Assembly (NCBI GenBank): GCA_964603635.1
Contig: CAZRVH010000001.1
Span: 62,001 to 126,000, forward strand
Length of the DNA stretch: 64,000 nucleotides
From: CAZRVH01 sp964603635
GTDB lineage: Bacteria > Patescibacteriota > Gracilibacteria > Peribacterales > Peribacteraceae
Direction of reading: 5' to 3'
Shown here: positions 49,601 to 57,946 of the stretch, piece by piece
Layout: every line of letters starts with the position of its first letter
Position numbering within the stretch: position 1 is the first letter of the stretch
The notes under the pieces: model-generated
Told to the model about the DNA's origin: nothing
What the model saw: the letters and a program-made list of their open reading frames with translations, nothing else
Databases searched by the model: none
Position numbers and translations under genes: made by a program

Positions 49601-50934
49601 TTGCCGAAGCGCCCGTCGCGCAAATGGGCGGGCAACCATTCGGTTTCCCCGTTCACTTTCAAAAGGTCGTCCTTGAAGTCCTCTACCTTCACGAACCATG
49701 AAGAGGTGGCGTAATTGAGCAGCGGTGAGTCGCAGCGCCAGCAGTGCGGATAGCTGTGGCGGTAGGATTCCTTCTTGAAGAGGAGTCCTTTTCCTTCCAA
49801 CCACGCGATCACCTTCTGGTCGGTCTTGGTGGGGTCGTCCTTCGGTTTCACCTCCATGCCCGCGAAGTCCGTCACGGCCGGGACGAAGTGTCCGTCCATG
49901 CCGACGTGCTGGAGCATCGGGACTTTTTCGCGCTTGCCCACCTTGAAGTCGTCGTCGCCGAATCCCGGCGCGATGTGCACGATGCCCGTACCGTCTTCCG
50001 TCGTCACGAAGTCGCCCGTCACCACGCGGTAGGCGGTTCCCTCGAAGCCTTCCTTGAAATAGGGGAACAACGGTTCGTAGCTCATCGCGACGAGTTCTTT
50101 CTGGCTTACCACAGGGCCGATCTGGAATTCCTTCCCGTCGAATACCTTCTCCACGAGGGCTTTGGCCATGATGTATTCCGCACCCTCGCAGGATACCGTC
50201 ACATAGTCGGTATCCGGGTGGATCGCCAGGAACAGGTTGCCGGGCAGGGTCCAGGGGGTCGTCGTCCAGGCGAGGATGAACGTGTCTTTCTTTCCCTTCA
50301 CGGGGAACTTCACGAAGGCACTGATGTCGGTGATGTCTTTGTAGCCCTGCGTGACCTCGAAGTTGCTCAGCGGGGTGACGCAGCGGGGGCAGATCTGCAT
50401 CGGTTTGTAGCCTTCGTAGATGAGGCCTTTCAGGAAGAGCGCGCGAAACACCCACCAGATGCTTTCCATATAGTCGCTGTCCATGGTGCGGTAGTCGTGC
50501 TTCATGTCGACCCAGCGGCCCATGCGCGTCACCGTTTTTTCCCATTCGCCGGTATAACGCTGGACGACGGCGCGGCAATGTTCGTTAAAGGTCGCGATGC
50601 CCATCGCTTCTATGTCCTTGCGGCTCTTCAGGTCGAATTCCTTCTCGATTTCATATTCCACGGGGAGGCCATGGCAATCCCATCCGAAACGGCGCTGTAC
50701 CTGGTTCCCCTTCATCGTCTGATAGCGGGGGATCACGTCCTTGATCGTTCCTCCCACCATGTGCCCGTAGTGGGGGAGTCCCGTCGCGAACGGGGGTCCG
50801 TCGTAAAAACTGAACGTGTCGCATCCTTCGCGCAGCTGGATGCTGCGGCGGAACATGTCCTGCTCCTTCCAGTACTTCAGGATGCCCTCCTCCAGGGACG
50901 GAAAATGCTGTTTCGGATCGACGGGATCGAACAT
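46621..50934 (-). CDS. ileS: Isoleucyl-tRNA synthetase with two inserted histidine-phosphatase domains
   Basis: 1437 aa from the methionine of MFDPVDPKQ, against about 1050 for ordinary IleRS. Class I signatures are HYGH (residues 55-58) and KMSKR (993-997), with the editing domain between. Sequence is of the eukaryote-like type (DCWFESGSMPYA at 907). One histidine phosphatase domain (about 490-685; RHGE at 500-503, second His in VTHGD) sits before the conserved DLHKHVID (691). A second (about 712-895; RHGE at 717-720, VSHRGT) sits between that segment and DCWFESG. Both keep catalytic residues. An anticodon-binding region and C-terminal extension follow. Confidence 0.95.
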   Translation of the reverse strand: MFDPVDPKQHFPSLEEGILKYWKEQDMFRRSIQLREGCDTFSFYDGPPFATGLPHYGHMVGGTIKDVIPRYQTMKGNQVQRRFGWDCHGLPVEYEIEKEFDLKSRKDIEAMGIATFNEHCRAVVQRYTGEWEKTVTRMGRWVDMKHDYRTMDSDYMESIWWVFRALFLKGLIYEGYKPMQICPRCVTPLSNFEVTQGYKDITDISAFVKFPVKGKKDTFILAWTTTPWTLPGNLFLAIHPDTDYVTVSCEGAEYIMAKALVEKVFDGKEFQIGPVVSQKELVAMSYEPLFPYFKEGFEGTAYRVVTGDFVTTEDGTGIVHIAPGFGDDDFKVGKREKVPMLQHVGMDGHFVPAVTDFAGMEVKPKDDPTKTDQKVIAWLEGKGLLFKKESYRHSYPHCWRCDSPLLNYATSSWFVKVEDFKDDLLKVNGETEWLPAHLRDGRFGKWLEGARDWAISRSRFWGTPLPIWRTQDGKHVEVLGGRDALMEKKPMRFTKVSVVRHGESEGNLRHLHQGAAPGTDLTKNGVKQAKEAAAILKQEEVSIIYCSPLARAIQTAEQIAKETGAEIIIAEELAETKFGPHEGKTFDRSDRAMTEARRIHFIGKEEVDTNERFDGMERWPEMYERLSSFLKKTLPRHRSEHIVLVTHGDPSMVVRHLFTKEDPAKLCYQPNPPYATPVAYFWDHNREGEIDLHKHVIDDVEWPATEEDPIVHLTLVRHGETDNNKKKLLQGGNIDAELNDTGRSQASEQAKALKGRTFDAIIASPLKRSMETARIIAKELGVTEVIEMEELKERDAGSWSGNTIDSLWEKFPEEPKGLCPSFHYATPEGGESLSSFNSRLEKACAILREHYKGKKVLVVSHRGTMLGLKGIAENLAFKAVAAVPVNNGDSMEISLKPVLKRIPDVLDCWFESGSMPYAQQHFPYDAQHLKLAPRGSKKQLEPTNFPADFIAEGIDQTRGWFYTLTVLSAALFKQPAFKNVVVNGTILAEDGRKMSKRLKNYPELNIVIDKYGADALRFTLMNSPAVRAEDMRFSEKVVEETLRSVLLPLWNSYSFFVTYANMANFEPVAAPHASNHPLDRWIKAETQDLVNRVTKKMDAYDLAGTCAEIVDTLDALTNWYIRLSRRRFAGKSGMEDTEAGGSTEEQREALATLYGVLIDVCKLLAPFCPYITENIYLNLVPEKNGSIHLTDWPATAELSKADRVSIEKNRALRLIVSLGNKIRSEQKIKVRQPLAVATVTLPGTMDAKKIGLGEDDIALLREEMNVESIEFSNDSGGVQKIAKVDARKVGPRLGGRVQQVIQKGKTGDFTEEPDGTIVIDGERLSPDEVSIAYQAEEGQGVAADHGVVVRVDTAITEDLQKKGLVRDVIRQIQKIRKEAGYKMGDEVTIGIGDDLKALIEGFEDAITQQTSVRFGPPTGTKQSILIGEDVMMDVYLP

Positions 50935-50987
50935 GGGGGGAGTGTACACGATTTTTTTCCGCGTGGCAGGACCAAATGACCGTCGTA

Positions 50988-52010
50988 TCAGCTTTCACGG
51001 GACATCTCCCCCGCGGTGTTTTTGGCGAACATGTCGGCGATTTCTCCCGGATCGCGTGTTTGGCCGAGGATCCATTTGAGTTTCACGTAGGCGGATTCCG
51101 GCGTCATGTCACCCGTCGGCAACACCCCAAGCTCCACCACCTTTCGTCCCACATCGTACAGGTACATGCGCGTGGTGCCGTAGATGCACTGCGTGGAGAT
51201 GACCACCGGGATGTTTTTTTTCTGCGCCTTGCGGATACTGGGGAGCAGGGAATTTTCCTCGGACGGCAGGTTGCCGGGTCCGAATGATTCCAGGATGAGG
51301 CCGTCTATGCCTTGGGCGATGATGGCATCGATTGTTTTCGGCGAGAGCCCCGGCGTGCACTTCACGGCGACCACGTCCCCGTTGAACGAATTCTGTACCG
51401 ACAGTTCCCCGCTGTGGCGGTGGCGGACATTCGGATACGTCAGCTCGGGTTGCAGGCGGATGGATCCAAGATCCGGGAAGACGGGCGAGATGAACGCGTT
51501 ACGCTCGCTTTCGCTTACTTTCATGCTTCGGTTTCCGCGCAGGATCTTGGTGCCGAAGACGATGCACACCTCCGCCAGATCCATCGTCGCCACCTGGCAC
51601 GCATTCACGAGGTTGGTCAACGCGTCGCTTCCCAAAATCTCCGAAGGGACCTGCGACCCCGTCAGGACCACGGGCTTGCCGAGGTTCAGAAGCGCGAAGG
51701 AAAGAGCGGACGCGGTATACGCCATGGTGTCCGTGCCGTGCGTGACCACGAAGCCGTCGAAATTGTGATAATCCTTCCGGATTGCGTTCGCGATCTTCAC
51801 CCAGTGGGATGGCTGCATATTCGTACTATCGATGTTCGTGATGGTCTTCGCGGTGATTTCAAACTCATCCCTCAGGCGCTTTTCCTGGTTCAAAAGGTCC
51901 GCCGCCGTGAGCTGCGGTTTCAGTGCCGAGGTGTGCACATCCTGTCTCATGCCGATGGTTCCGCCGCAATAAAGCAGGAGGAGGGATGGTTTGCGTAGCT
52001 TGGACGTCAT
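50988..52010 (-). CDS. ansA: L-asparaginase (type I-like)
   Basis: A 340-aa cytoplasmic enzyme. The catalytic threonines and acid are visible in LYCGGTIGM and VTHGTDTM, followed by KPVVLTGSQ and later GLILESFGPGNLP and VVISTQCIYG. It hydrolyses asparagine to aspartate and ammonia. Its start overlaps the stop of the SpoT-like gene by 4 bases, so the two are translationally coupled. The gene symbol is by family, not by tested function. Confidence 0.9.
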   Translation of the reverse strand: MTSKLRKPSLLLLYCGGTIGMRQDVHTSALKPQLTAADLLNQEKRLRDEFEITAKTITNIDSTNMQPSHWVKIANAIRKDYHNFDGFVVTHGTDTMAYTASALSFALLNLGKPVVLTGSQVPSEILGSDALTNLVNACQVATMDLAEVCIVFGTKILRGNRSMKVSESERNAFISPVFPDLGSIRLQPELTYPNVRHRHSGELSVQNSFNGDVVAVKCTPGLSPKTIDAIIAQGIDGLILESFGPGNLPSEENSLLPSIRKAQKKNIPVVISTQCIYGTTRMYLYDVGRKVVELGVLPTGDMTPESAYVKLKWILGQTRDPGEIADMFAKNTAGEMSRES

Positions 52011-54064
52011 TGTGGGGTGATGCGGAAAATATGCGAAACGTAGGGGAGGCCGAAGAGGTACTCGTATGCGATCTGAAGCGGGCGCAACCGATCCGTGTTG
52101 AATCCCAATGTGATGGAAGACGGTTCGAATTTCAACAATTTCACGGGTGTCGTGAGAAGGCTTTGCAATTCGGAAATGGCCTCGAGGGGATTGGCGCCTT
52201 TCGCGTAGGAAAACCGGAAAGCGAAATGCATCGGGTAGCCGAGCAGTTCCTTCTGCACCAGGAGCGGCACGAATTCCTTCGAGAAGCGTTTTTCGTGCGC
52301 GGGTGCGTCCGCAGAAATGACTTCCATGATATCCGGTCCCGCCTGCAGTCCGATGATATTTCCCGATTGCAACTCGCCCATCTCGGTACGCAGCACGAAA
52401 CGCATCGTCGAGGCACGCATCAACCCGGACATGCCGTGGAAAACGGCGGGATCAAGAAGGAGGAAGTCTTCCGGCATGCTGTGTTCCTCGATATGCTGGA
52501 AGGGATTGACGACGCCCGTCCCGATGTTCGCCAGCTCCGCTTGTTCGCCGTCTATCCTCTCTCGTACGGATTTTTGCCAGGTGATGCTGAAGAAAGGATC
52601 CATCGCGATATCTACCGTGCGGTGGAGAAGGTCTTTTCCGCGGCGTATCTGTTCGCGCTTTGGCAGCGAGGCAAGACCGGAAAAGAGAAGGTTTTCAGCG
52701 AAGGATGTCCGCAGGAACCTGACGTCGGTCGCCGACCGCGCGAACTCCTTGCTTTGGTGGATCCGTACGATATCTCCTGCCTTCACGGCATCCGTGAGCG
52801 CCACGGGCAAGCCGTTGACGGAAGCCGACACCGCGTGTTTTCCGGTCGATTCGCCGGCATAATAGGCAAGGTCCAAGACCGTCGCCTCCGAGGGAATGTC
52901 GATATCCCTCTTTTTTTCGTTGAGCACCACCGAAACACGGTTGCGATCCCCGAATATCTCGTTTTGGACGCTCGAGAAAAAGGCATACAGATCATGTTCG
53001 TCGCGCTCCAGGGATACCAGGGTTTCCACCCATCCCGGCATCATCGTTGATTTCTTTGCCCCGTTTTTTTCCTGATACAGCATGGCCATGCCGTATTGCG
53101 CTCGCCTCGCCATGGAGGCGGTCTGGATGATGATGTCCACGGGATGGCCGGCTGACGTGAACACCGTCGTATGCAGCGCCTGGTACCCGTTCATTTTCGG
53201 GGATGCGATATAGTCGTCTATCTGCTGCGGCAAGGGGGGCGAGAAATCATGGACGTCTCCCATGCATGAATAGCAGTCCCCGCCGTCCGGAATGCGTATG
53301 TGGACCCTGTGAAACGTCTCCACGTTGCGCAGTTGGGAGTCGCTGAGCTTGTGCTCCTTATAGATAGAATGGAAATGTCTTTTTGCCAGCGATATGTTCG
53401 CGCCCTTCCATCCCCTCGATGCCAACTCTTCCTCCAACTTCCGTACCCAGTTCTCAAGATCCGATCCCTGCCGCTTCCATGTTTCCTCGGCCTTCCTATC
53501 GATCAGGTCGTATTCAGGCGTATGCAGGATGCGCAGGCAGCGGTCCGATAATTCCTGGTACCAGCCCCGCATTCCCAAAAGGTCCGCCAGCGGGCAATAG
53601 ATATCCTGGGTTTCGCGTGCGATGCGTATCTGTTTTTCCAGCGGTACCGCATCCATTGTCTGCATATTGTGCATCCTGTCCGCGATCTTGATGAAAATAA
53701 CGCGGAGATCCTTGCCCATCGCGCGGAACATTTTTCGCAGAAATTGAAGGTTGCGCTCTTTTTTGTCCGTTTGCATCCCCGCCATTTCCACTTTGGTGAC
53801 GCCGTCGACGAGCAAAACGACCTCCTTTCCGAACTCCCGCTCGATATCCTTGTACGTGACGGAGGTATCTTCGACCGTATCGTGCAATAGGGCGGCAATA
53901 AGCGTCTGGTCATCCGCATGAATTTCCTTCAATAGTTCCGCCACCGCCTTCACATGGTTCACAAACGGTTCGCCGGACGTGCGAAATTGACCCTTATGGG
54001 CCTTTTCCGCGAATAATTCAGCTTTTTTAACGTTTCCGGGGAAGTACGGAGAGACGCGGGGCAT
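52007..54064 (-). CDS. RelA/SpoT homolog with intact hydrolase and degenerate synthetase
   Basis: About 685 aa from the ATG at 54064. The HD hydrolase domain is complete: NHVKAVAELL with H37, and LLHDTVEDT with H61-D62 and E65-D66. The synthetase domain is recognisable (DCYSCMGDVHDF, DDYIASPKMNGYQALHTTVF), but the GRxKH..S..K motif reads LAKRHFHSIYKEH and the ExQIRT motif reads DIIIQT, so key residues are lost. A TGS domain follows (VLDLAYYAGESTGKHAVSASVNG), then a C-terminal region. It should degrade, not make, (p)ppGpp or a related alarmone. The ATG is 7 bases after a TATACT box. Confidence 0.85.
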   Translation of the reverse strand: MPRVSPYFPGNVKKAELFAEKAHKGQFRTSGEPFVNHVKAVAELLKEIHADDQTLIAALLHDTVEDTSVTYKDIEREFGKEVVLLVDGVTKVEMAGMQTDKKERNLQFLRKMFRAMGKDLRVIFIKIADRMHNMQTMDAVPLEKQIRIARETQDIYCPLADLLGMRGWYQELSDRCLRILHTPEYDLIDRKAEETWKRQGSDLENWVRKLEEELASRGWKGANISLAKRHFHSIYKEHKLSDSQLRNVETFHRVHIRIPDGGDCYSCMGDVHDFSPPLPQQIDDYIASPKMNGYQALHTTVFTSAGHPVDIIIQTASMARRAQYGMAMLYQEKNGAKKSTMMPGWVETLVSLERDEHDLYAFFSSVQNEIFGDRNRVSVVLNEKKRDIDIPSEATVLDLAYYAGESTGKHAVSASVNGLPVALTDAVKAGDIVRIHQSKEFARSATDVRFLRTSFAENLLFSGLASLPKREQIRRGKDLLHRTVDIAMDPFFSITWQKSVRERIDGEQAELANIGTGVVNPFQHIEEHSMPEDFLLLDPAVFHGMSGLMRASTMRFVLRTEMGELQSGNIIGLQAGPDIMEVISADAPAHEKRFSKEFVPLLVQKELLGYPMHFAFRFSYAKGANPLEAISELQSLLTTPVKLLKFEPSSITLGFNTDRLRPLQIAYEYLFGLPYVSHIFRITPQ

Positions 54065-54082
54065 GAGAGTAAGTATACCAGA

Positions 54083-54110
54083 TTGCAATACTGTGGCTAT
54101 AGTTTATAAT
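54083..54110 (+). promoter_or_regulatory. Promoter of the asparaginase-like gene at 54163
   Basis: TTGCAA (54083-54088), a 16-nt spacer and TATAAT (54105-54110), giving a leader of about 45 nt. It is divergent from the SpoT-like gene, whose own TATACT box lies at 54077-54072 on the minus strand. Confidence 0.6.
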
Positions 54111-54162
54111 TTACCACTTTGAAGAGGTAACAAACGCCAATCTACTCTACGATTTTGAATAG

Positions 54163-55314
54163 ATGCCCGAATCATGTTCCACCCCATCGGTTGATAAGCC
54201 TCGCCTGCATATCATCGGTTTGGGGGGAACAATCATGTCCAGGCCCCAGTTGGAAAATGGCCGTGCCATTATCAAGCCGCACCAAGGAGGTATCAATGAC
54301 CTGATAGGAAGCATCAATGGTATCGATACGACATTTGCAGAAATCAGAGCAACGATGTCGCACGAACTGATCGACAGTTCGCAGGCGGAGGCGGCAGTCC
54401 ATATTTGCCAAGTCATCCGGGAATTGAGGACGGCTCTCAAGCACAATCTCGCCGATGTTTACCTGCTATTGTACGGAACCGATACGATGGCCGATCTCAT
54501 GACTGCCTTGGGGGACGGTATCCCCAAATACGAATTGAGAGATCAGGCGGTGATCGGCACGTGTTCCATGGAGCATTTGGAGATCGAGGGAAGCGATGCA
54601 TACAGCAATTTCCGTCAGGCCGCCCTGCTGGCAACGTGCGCTGAAGTGAGGGGAAAGGTCGGCCTCTGCGTCGGCGGTAGGTTCCATCCTCCGCGCGGCA
54701 TCGAAAAACTCGGCTTAAGCCCCGATTATGCGTTCGCATGCCGCTTCCGACGCATGGCGAAGTGGTCCGATAATACATGGAATTTCGACAGGGAGGGCGC
54801 CCCCTTCGACGAGCCTCGCGGCGAGACGGGAAGAGAGTACAGACTTGTGCAAGGAGTGGAATGCTTCGAAGTCGGCGCCACGTCCGATTATTCGCTTCTG
54901 GCAGGCAATATCGCTCACAACAAGGGGACGGTCCTGAAGGCGCCTGGAAACGGAAACCTGCGTACCGATGATGTAAGCAAGGCCGGCCTCAGGAAGGCCG
55001 CGAAGGATGCGAAGGGTCCGATCATCGTGGTGGGACAGGCAATGAATAACGGCGATGTCGCTCCCGCCGGTAAGATGATAGTGGACGAAGTGTACGGAGG
55101 AGATGCGTCGTTGCACGAGGTGTTCAAGCTTATAAGCGGGGGCGCGATGACCGCGACCGAGGCGAGGATCTTTCTCTCCCATGCACTCGCCGTCGCCGAA
55201 GAAAAGAAGCTGAGTGAAAGGGATGTGATCGAGTATATCCGCGAGCAGCTTGCCCTCTATCCGTTCCGCGAAGGGGGTGGTGCGGCGTGGAGACCGAAGC
55301 AGGGTCGGCAATAA
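54163..55314 (+). CDS. Divergent asparaginase/glutaminase-family protein
   Basis: A 383-aa protein of the asparaginase fold. GLGGTIMS gives the first threonine. The second motif is altered from HGTD to YGTDTMADL. VIGTCSMEHLEIEGSDAYSNFRQAA corresponds to the usual TGSQ..SD..NL segment. About 100 residues in the middle (GRFHPPRGIEKLGLSPDYAF) are unlike standard asparaginases. It may act on a related amide or have lost activity. It stands 73 bp upstream of another family member. Confidence 0.72.
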   Translation: MPESCSTPSVDKPRLHIIGLGGTIMSRPQLENGRAIIKPHQGGINDLIGSINGIDTTFAEIRATMSHELIDSSQAEAAVHICQVIRELRTALKHNLADVYLLLYGTDTMADLMTALGDGIPKYELRDQAVIGTCSMEHLEIEGSDAYSNFRQAALLATCAEVRGKVGLCVGGRFHPPRGIEKLGLSPDYAFACRFRRMAKWSDNTWNFDREGAPFDEPRGETGREYRLVQGVECFEVGATSDYSLLAGNIAHNKGTVLKAPGNGNLRTDDVSKAGLRKAAKDAKGPIIVVGQAMNNGDVAPAGKMIVDEVYGGDASLHEVFKLISGGAMTATEARIFLSHALAVAEEKKLSERDVIEYIREQLALYPFREGGGAAWRPKQGRQ

Positions 55315-55387
55315 AAGACCCCGCAGGCGCTTTTTCGGGATGTCCGCTGTTGCTTTCTTGGTACGAAGCAGGATACTTTATCCGGCC

Positions 55388-57037
55388 ATGCCTTTGGATG
55401 CCCATTCCGGCGGCCATTCGATCAGCGGCGAGAACACGCCGTTTTTCATGAGCCAGAATGGCGCTGCGGAAAAAACGAAGGTGGCGGTGCTGTGGACTGG
55501 CGGCACGATCGGCTCCGTGCAGGAAATGCAGGGCAATAAAAAAGTGTCGAAACCCGGCCTCACGGGAAAACAATTCGAAGACAGATTCCTGACGAGAAAT
55601 TTCCGCAAGGCGAACGGCATAGAAGCCATCGAATGGATTCCCCTCATGGACGAAAGGCCGAAAGGGATAGATAGCACCGAAATGACGAACGACCTCATGG
55701 AAAGGATCGCGGAAAAGATCCATGGGTTGTTGCGCGATCCAAAATTCAAACATCATAGGATCGTCGTCACGCACGGCACGGACACGCTGGAGCAAAGCGC
55801 TGCGTATACTTCCTTCGCCTTGCAGGGGCTCGACAGGCCCGTCGTGTTCACGGGGGCCCAGATCGCCCCGGGGGTCGTGAACTCGGATGCCGTCAATAAC
55901 TTCGGGCTCGCCGTGCAGGCCGCCGACATAAACACGGGACAGGTGTTGGTCGCGTTCGGGGACAAGGTGATGAGGGGCGTCGCGGTGGCGAAGCAGGACG
56001 GCGTGAAGACGCAAACGACGTTCGGATCGCCGCACCAGCATTTCGTCGCGGAACTGACAGGCCCGCACCTGAATCCGGATCCCTCCATGCTGAAAACGCC
56101 GTCAAACGATCTTGCATGTCTAAAGCATCTTCCAGGGCTCGGCGGGGAGGTTTTCATCTCGCGTTTCACCCCCAACCTCAACGATTCCCGCCGCATACGC
56201 AAGGTGCTCGACGACGATTACGATGCCGTCATATTGGAGGGGTACGCGGCCGGAAACATTCCCACGAATATTTCCAGAATCATCAGTGAGGCTTCCAACC
56301 GCATGATGGTCATCATCACGCCCAGCACCGCGACCCACGGGGCGTACGAATCGCTCTACGAAGGGTCCGCGGAGATCGGCCATCCTACCGCGCATCATTT
56401 TGTCGGCCCCTCGCACGTGGCGCTCACCAAATTCCAATGGCTCTTCGAGCGCGGGAGGGCGCTGGGGCTGAAAAATATAGGGCAGCACAGGGCTCTCGAC
56501 CTCTGGATCAAGGAAAGATTCTCCTGCAATTTCGTCGGCGAGTCCGTCCGTGAACAGGTGAAAAGCGACGTCCCTCTCGATCTCTACCTGCACACGAAAA
56601 CGCATATCGGCGTTTTCCGGAGAAAGTTCGCTTCCCAAGCACGCATTGCCATCGGCAAGGGAGACGTGGACAAGGGGGCAAAGGTGGCGGCCATGCACGG
56701 AAGCAAGTTGTTCGCTGTCGAACACCAGATCCGCGGCGAGTGGCTGGACAGGCGGGCGGACATGCTCGTCGGTTGCGGTTTGCTGGATGAGGCACGGGTC
56801 GACGAATGGAAGGCCCAACGCGAACACATCGTCGATATCCCCGTCGATTGGATCACGAATGCAGTTCCTCCCCCGCCGAATGACCTGCTCTACAAATTTT
56901 ACCTATCCGAATTCATCGATGCCCAGCACAAGCCGATTCCGCAGCAAGGGGGAGGATATATCTTTTCGCCTTTTACCCATCGTTTTTTCGAGATGAAGGC
57001 GGAGGACGGCGCCGCGAAGGGAGACGGTACTATGTGA
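55388..57037 (+). CDS. Asparaginase-family protein with a long C-terminal extension
   Basis: 549 aa from the ATG at 55388. Residues about 25-370 form an asparaginase domain with VLWTGGTIGSV, VVTHGTDTLEQSAAY, RPVVFTGAQ and VILEGYAAGNIP, all catalytic positions kept. Residues about 370-549 (from the FVGPSHVALTKFQWLFERG region on) are an extra domain without recognised relatives. The extended frame upstream to 55250 overlaps the previous gene and lacks a good start. It ends 8 bp inside the converging phosphoesterase gene. Confidence 0.85.
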   Translation: MPLDAHSGGHSISGENTPFFMSQNGAAEKTKVAVLWTGGTIGSVQEMQGNKKVSKPGLTGKQFEDRFLTRNFRKANGIEAIEWIPLMDERPKGIDSTEMTNDLMERIAEKIHGLLRDPKFKHHRIVVTHGTDTLEQSAAYTSFALQGLDRPVVFTGAQIAPGVVNSDAVNNFGLAVQAADINTGQVLVAFGDKVMRGVAVAKQDGVKTQTTFGSPHQHFVAELTGPHLNPDPSMLKTPSNDLACLKHLPGLGGEVFISRFTPNLNDSRRIRKVLDDDYDAVILEGYAAGNIPTNISRIISEASNRMMVIITPSTATHGAYESLYEGSAEIGHPTAHHFVGPSHVALTKFQWLFERGRALGLKNIGQHRALDLWIKERFSCNFVGESVREQVKSDVPLDLYLHTKTHIGVFRRKFASQARIAIGKGDVDKGAKVAAMHGSKLFAVEHQIRGEWLDRRADMLVGCGLLDEARVDEWKAQREHIVDIPVDWITNAVPPPPNDLLYKFYLSEFIDAQHKPIPQQGGGYIFSPFTHRFFEMKAEDGAAKGDGTM

Positions 57038-57941
57038 TGAGCAGGATCTCCGGCGCCGTGAGAAACCTGGGGCGCGCCATCGATTCGCCGACGCCGTGCG
57101 ACACGATGAGGGTGGTTTCCTTTGGGAGCGCGAACGTGCCGCGGTCATATTTCCTGCCGAGTTCGTTCGGAATCGGGTGGACGGAACCGAGAAGGGGCAG
57201 TCGTACTTGTCCCCCGTGCGTATGGCCCGAGAGGATGAGGTCGGCCCTGTGCGTCCGTTCATCCATGATTGCGTCGGGATTGTGCGTAAGCAGCACGAGG
57301 GGTTTTCCATTCGGGATGCCGGCGAGTGTTTTTCCAAGGTCGTAGCTCTCCATCCAGTAGTCGTCCGTTCCCGCCAGTGCGATCGGTCCGATGTCTTTCC
57401 ATTCGTTGTGCAGCACGGTGATGCCGCATGCGTTCAGGATTTTTTCCACATCCTGCGTACGATCCTTCGTCAGCGTGACGCGTCCTTTCAGTTTATCCCT
57501 TCCCGAATCATGGTTTCCCATGACCGCGAATACGCCGAGCGGGGCTTTCAAATCCCTGAGCGGATCCAGCAGGTGCGGATCCGCCGCATAGTCAAAGAGG
57601 AAGTCTCCGCCGAGAAGGATGAGGTCGGGCTTCGGGGTATTTGTCTTCGCGACGATGCGCCTCATGAACATCCTTCCTTTATAGGGGCCGACATGGAAAT
57701 CACTGATGAACGCGATGGATACCTGTTTTTCCGTTTTCATCCCGACATTCAGTTTTTTCACGACGATGATCCATGGTTCGACGAAGCAGCAATACAGGAG
57801 TCCTGCCAGAAGAACTCCGGATGTAATGTTCAGCGGATAGGCAAGGGTGATGACACCGGCGCCGAGCACGATGCCGGCCAGGACGATCAGTGCGTCCCAG
57901 AGGCGGGGCATGTGCTTGATGGCGTGCCAAACGTGCTGCAT
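57030..57941 (-). CDS. Membrane-anchored metallophosphoesterase (YaeI-like)
   Basis: A 303-aa protein with two N-terminal helices (about residues 15-55), then a calcineurin-like phosphoesterase domain. The metal ligands are in AFISDFHVG, LLGGDFLFD, VMGNHDSG, LLTHNPD and LSGHTHGGQ. Relatives hydrolyse lipid-linked or nucleotide phosphodiesters. It is 5 bp downstream of uvrA on the same strand, so it is probably cotranscribed with it. Confidence 0.9.
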   Translation of the reverse strand: MQHVWHAIKHMPRLWDALIVLAGIVLGAGVITLAYPLNITSGVLLAGLLYCCFVEPWIIVVKKLNVGMKTEKQVSIAFISDFHVGPYKGRMFMRRIVAKTNTPKPDLILLGGDFLFDYAADPHLLDPLRDLKAPLGVFAVMGNHDSGRDKLKGRVTLTKDRTQDVEKILNACGITVLHNEWKDIGPIALAGTDDYWMESYDLGKTLAGIPNGKPLVLLTHNPDAIMDERTHRADLILSGHTHGGQVRLPLLGSVHPIPNELGRKYDRGTFALPKETTLIVSHGVGESMARPRFLTAPEILLIT

Positions 57942-57946
57942 AGGAG

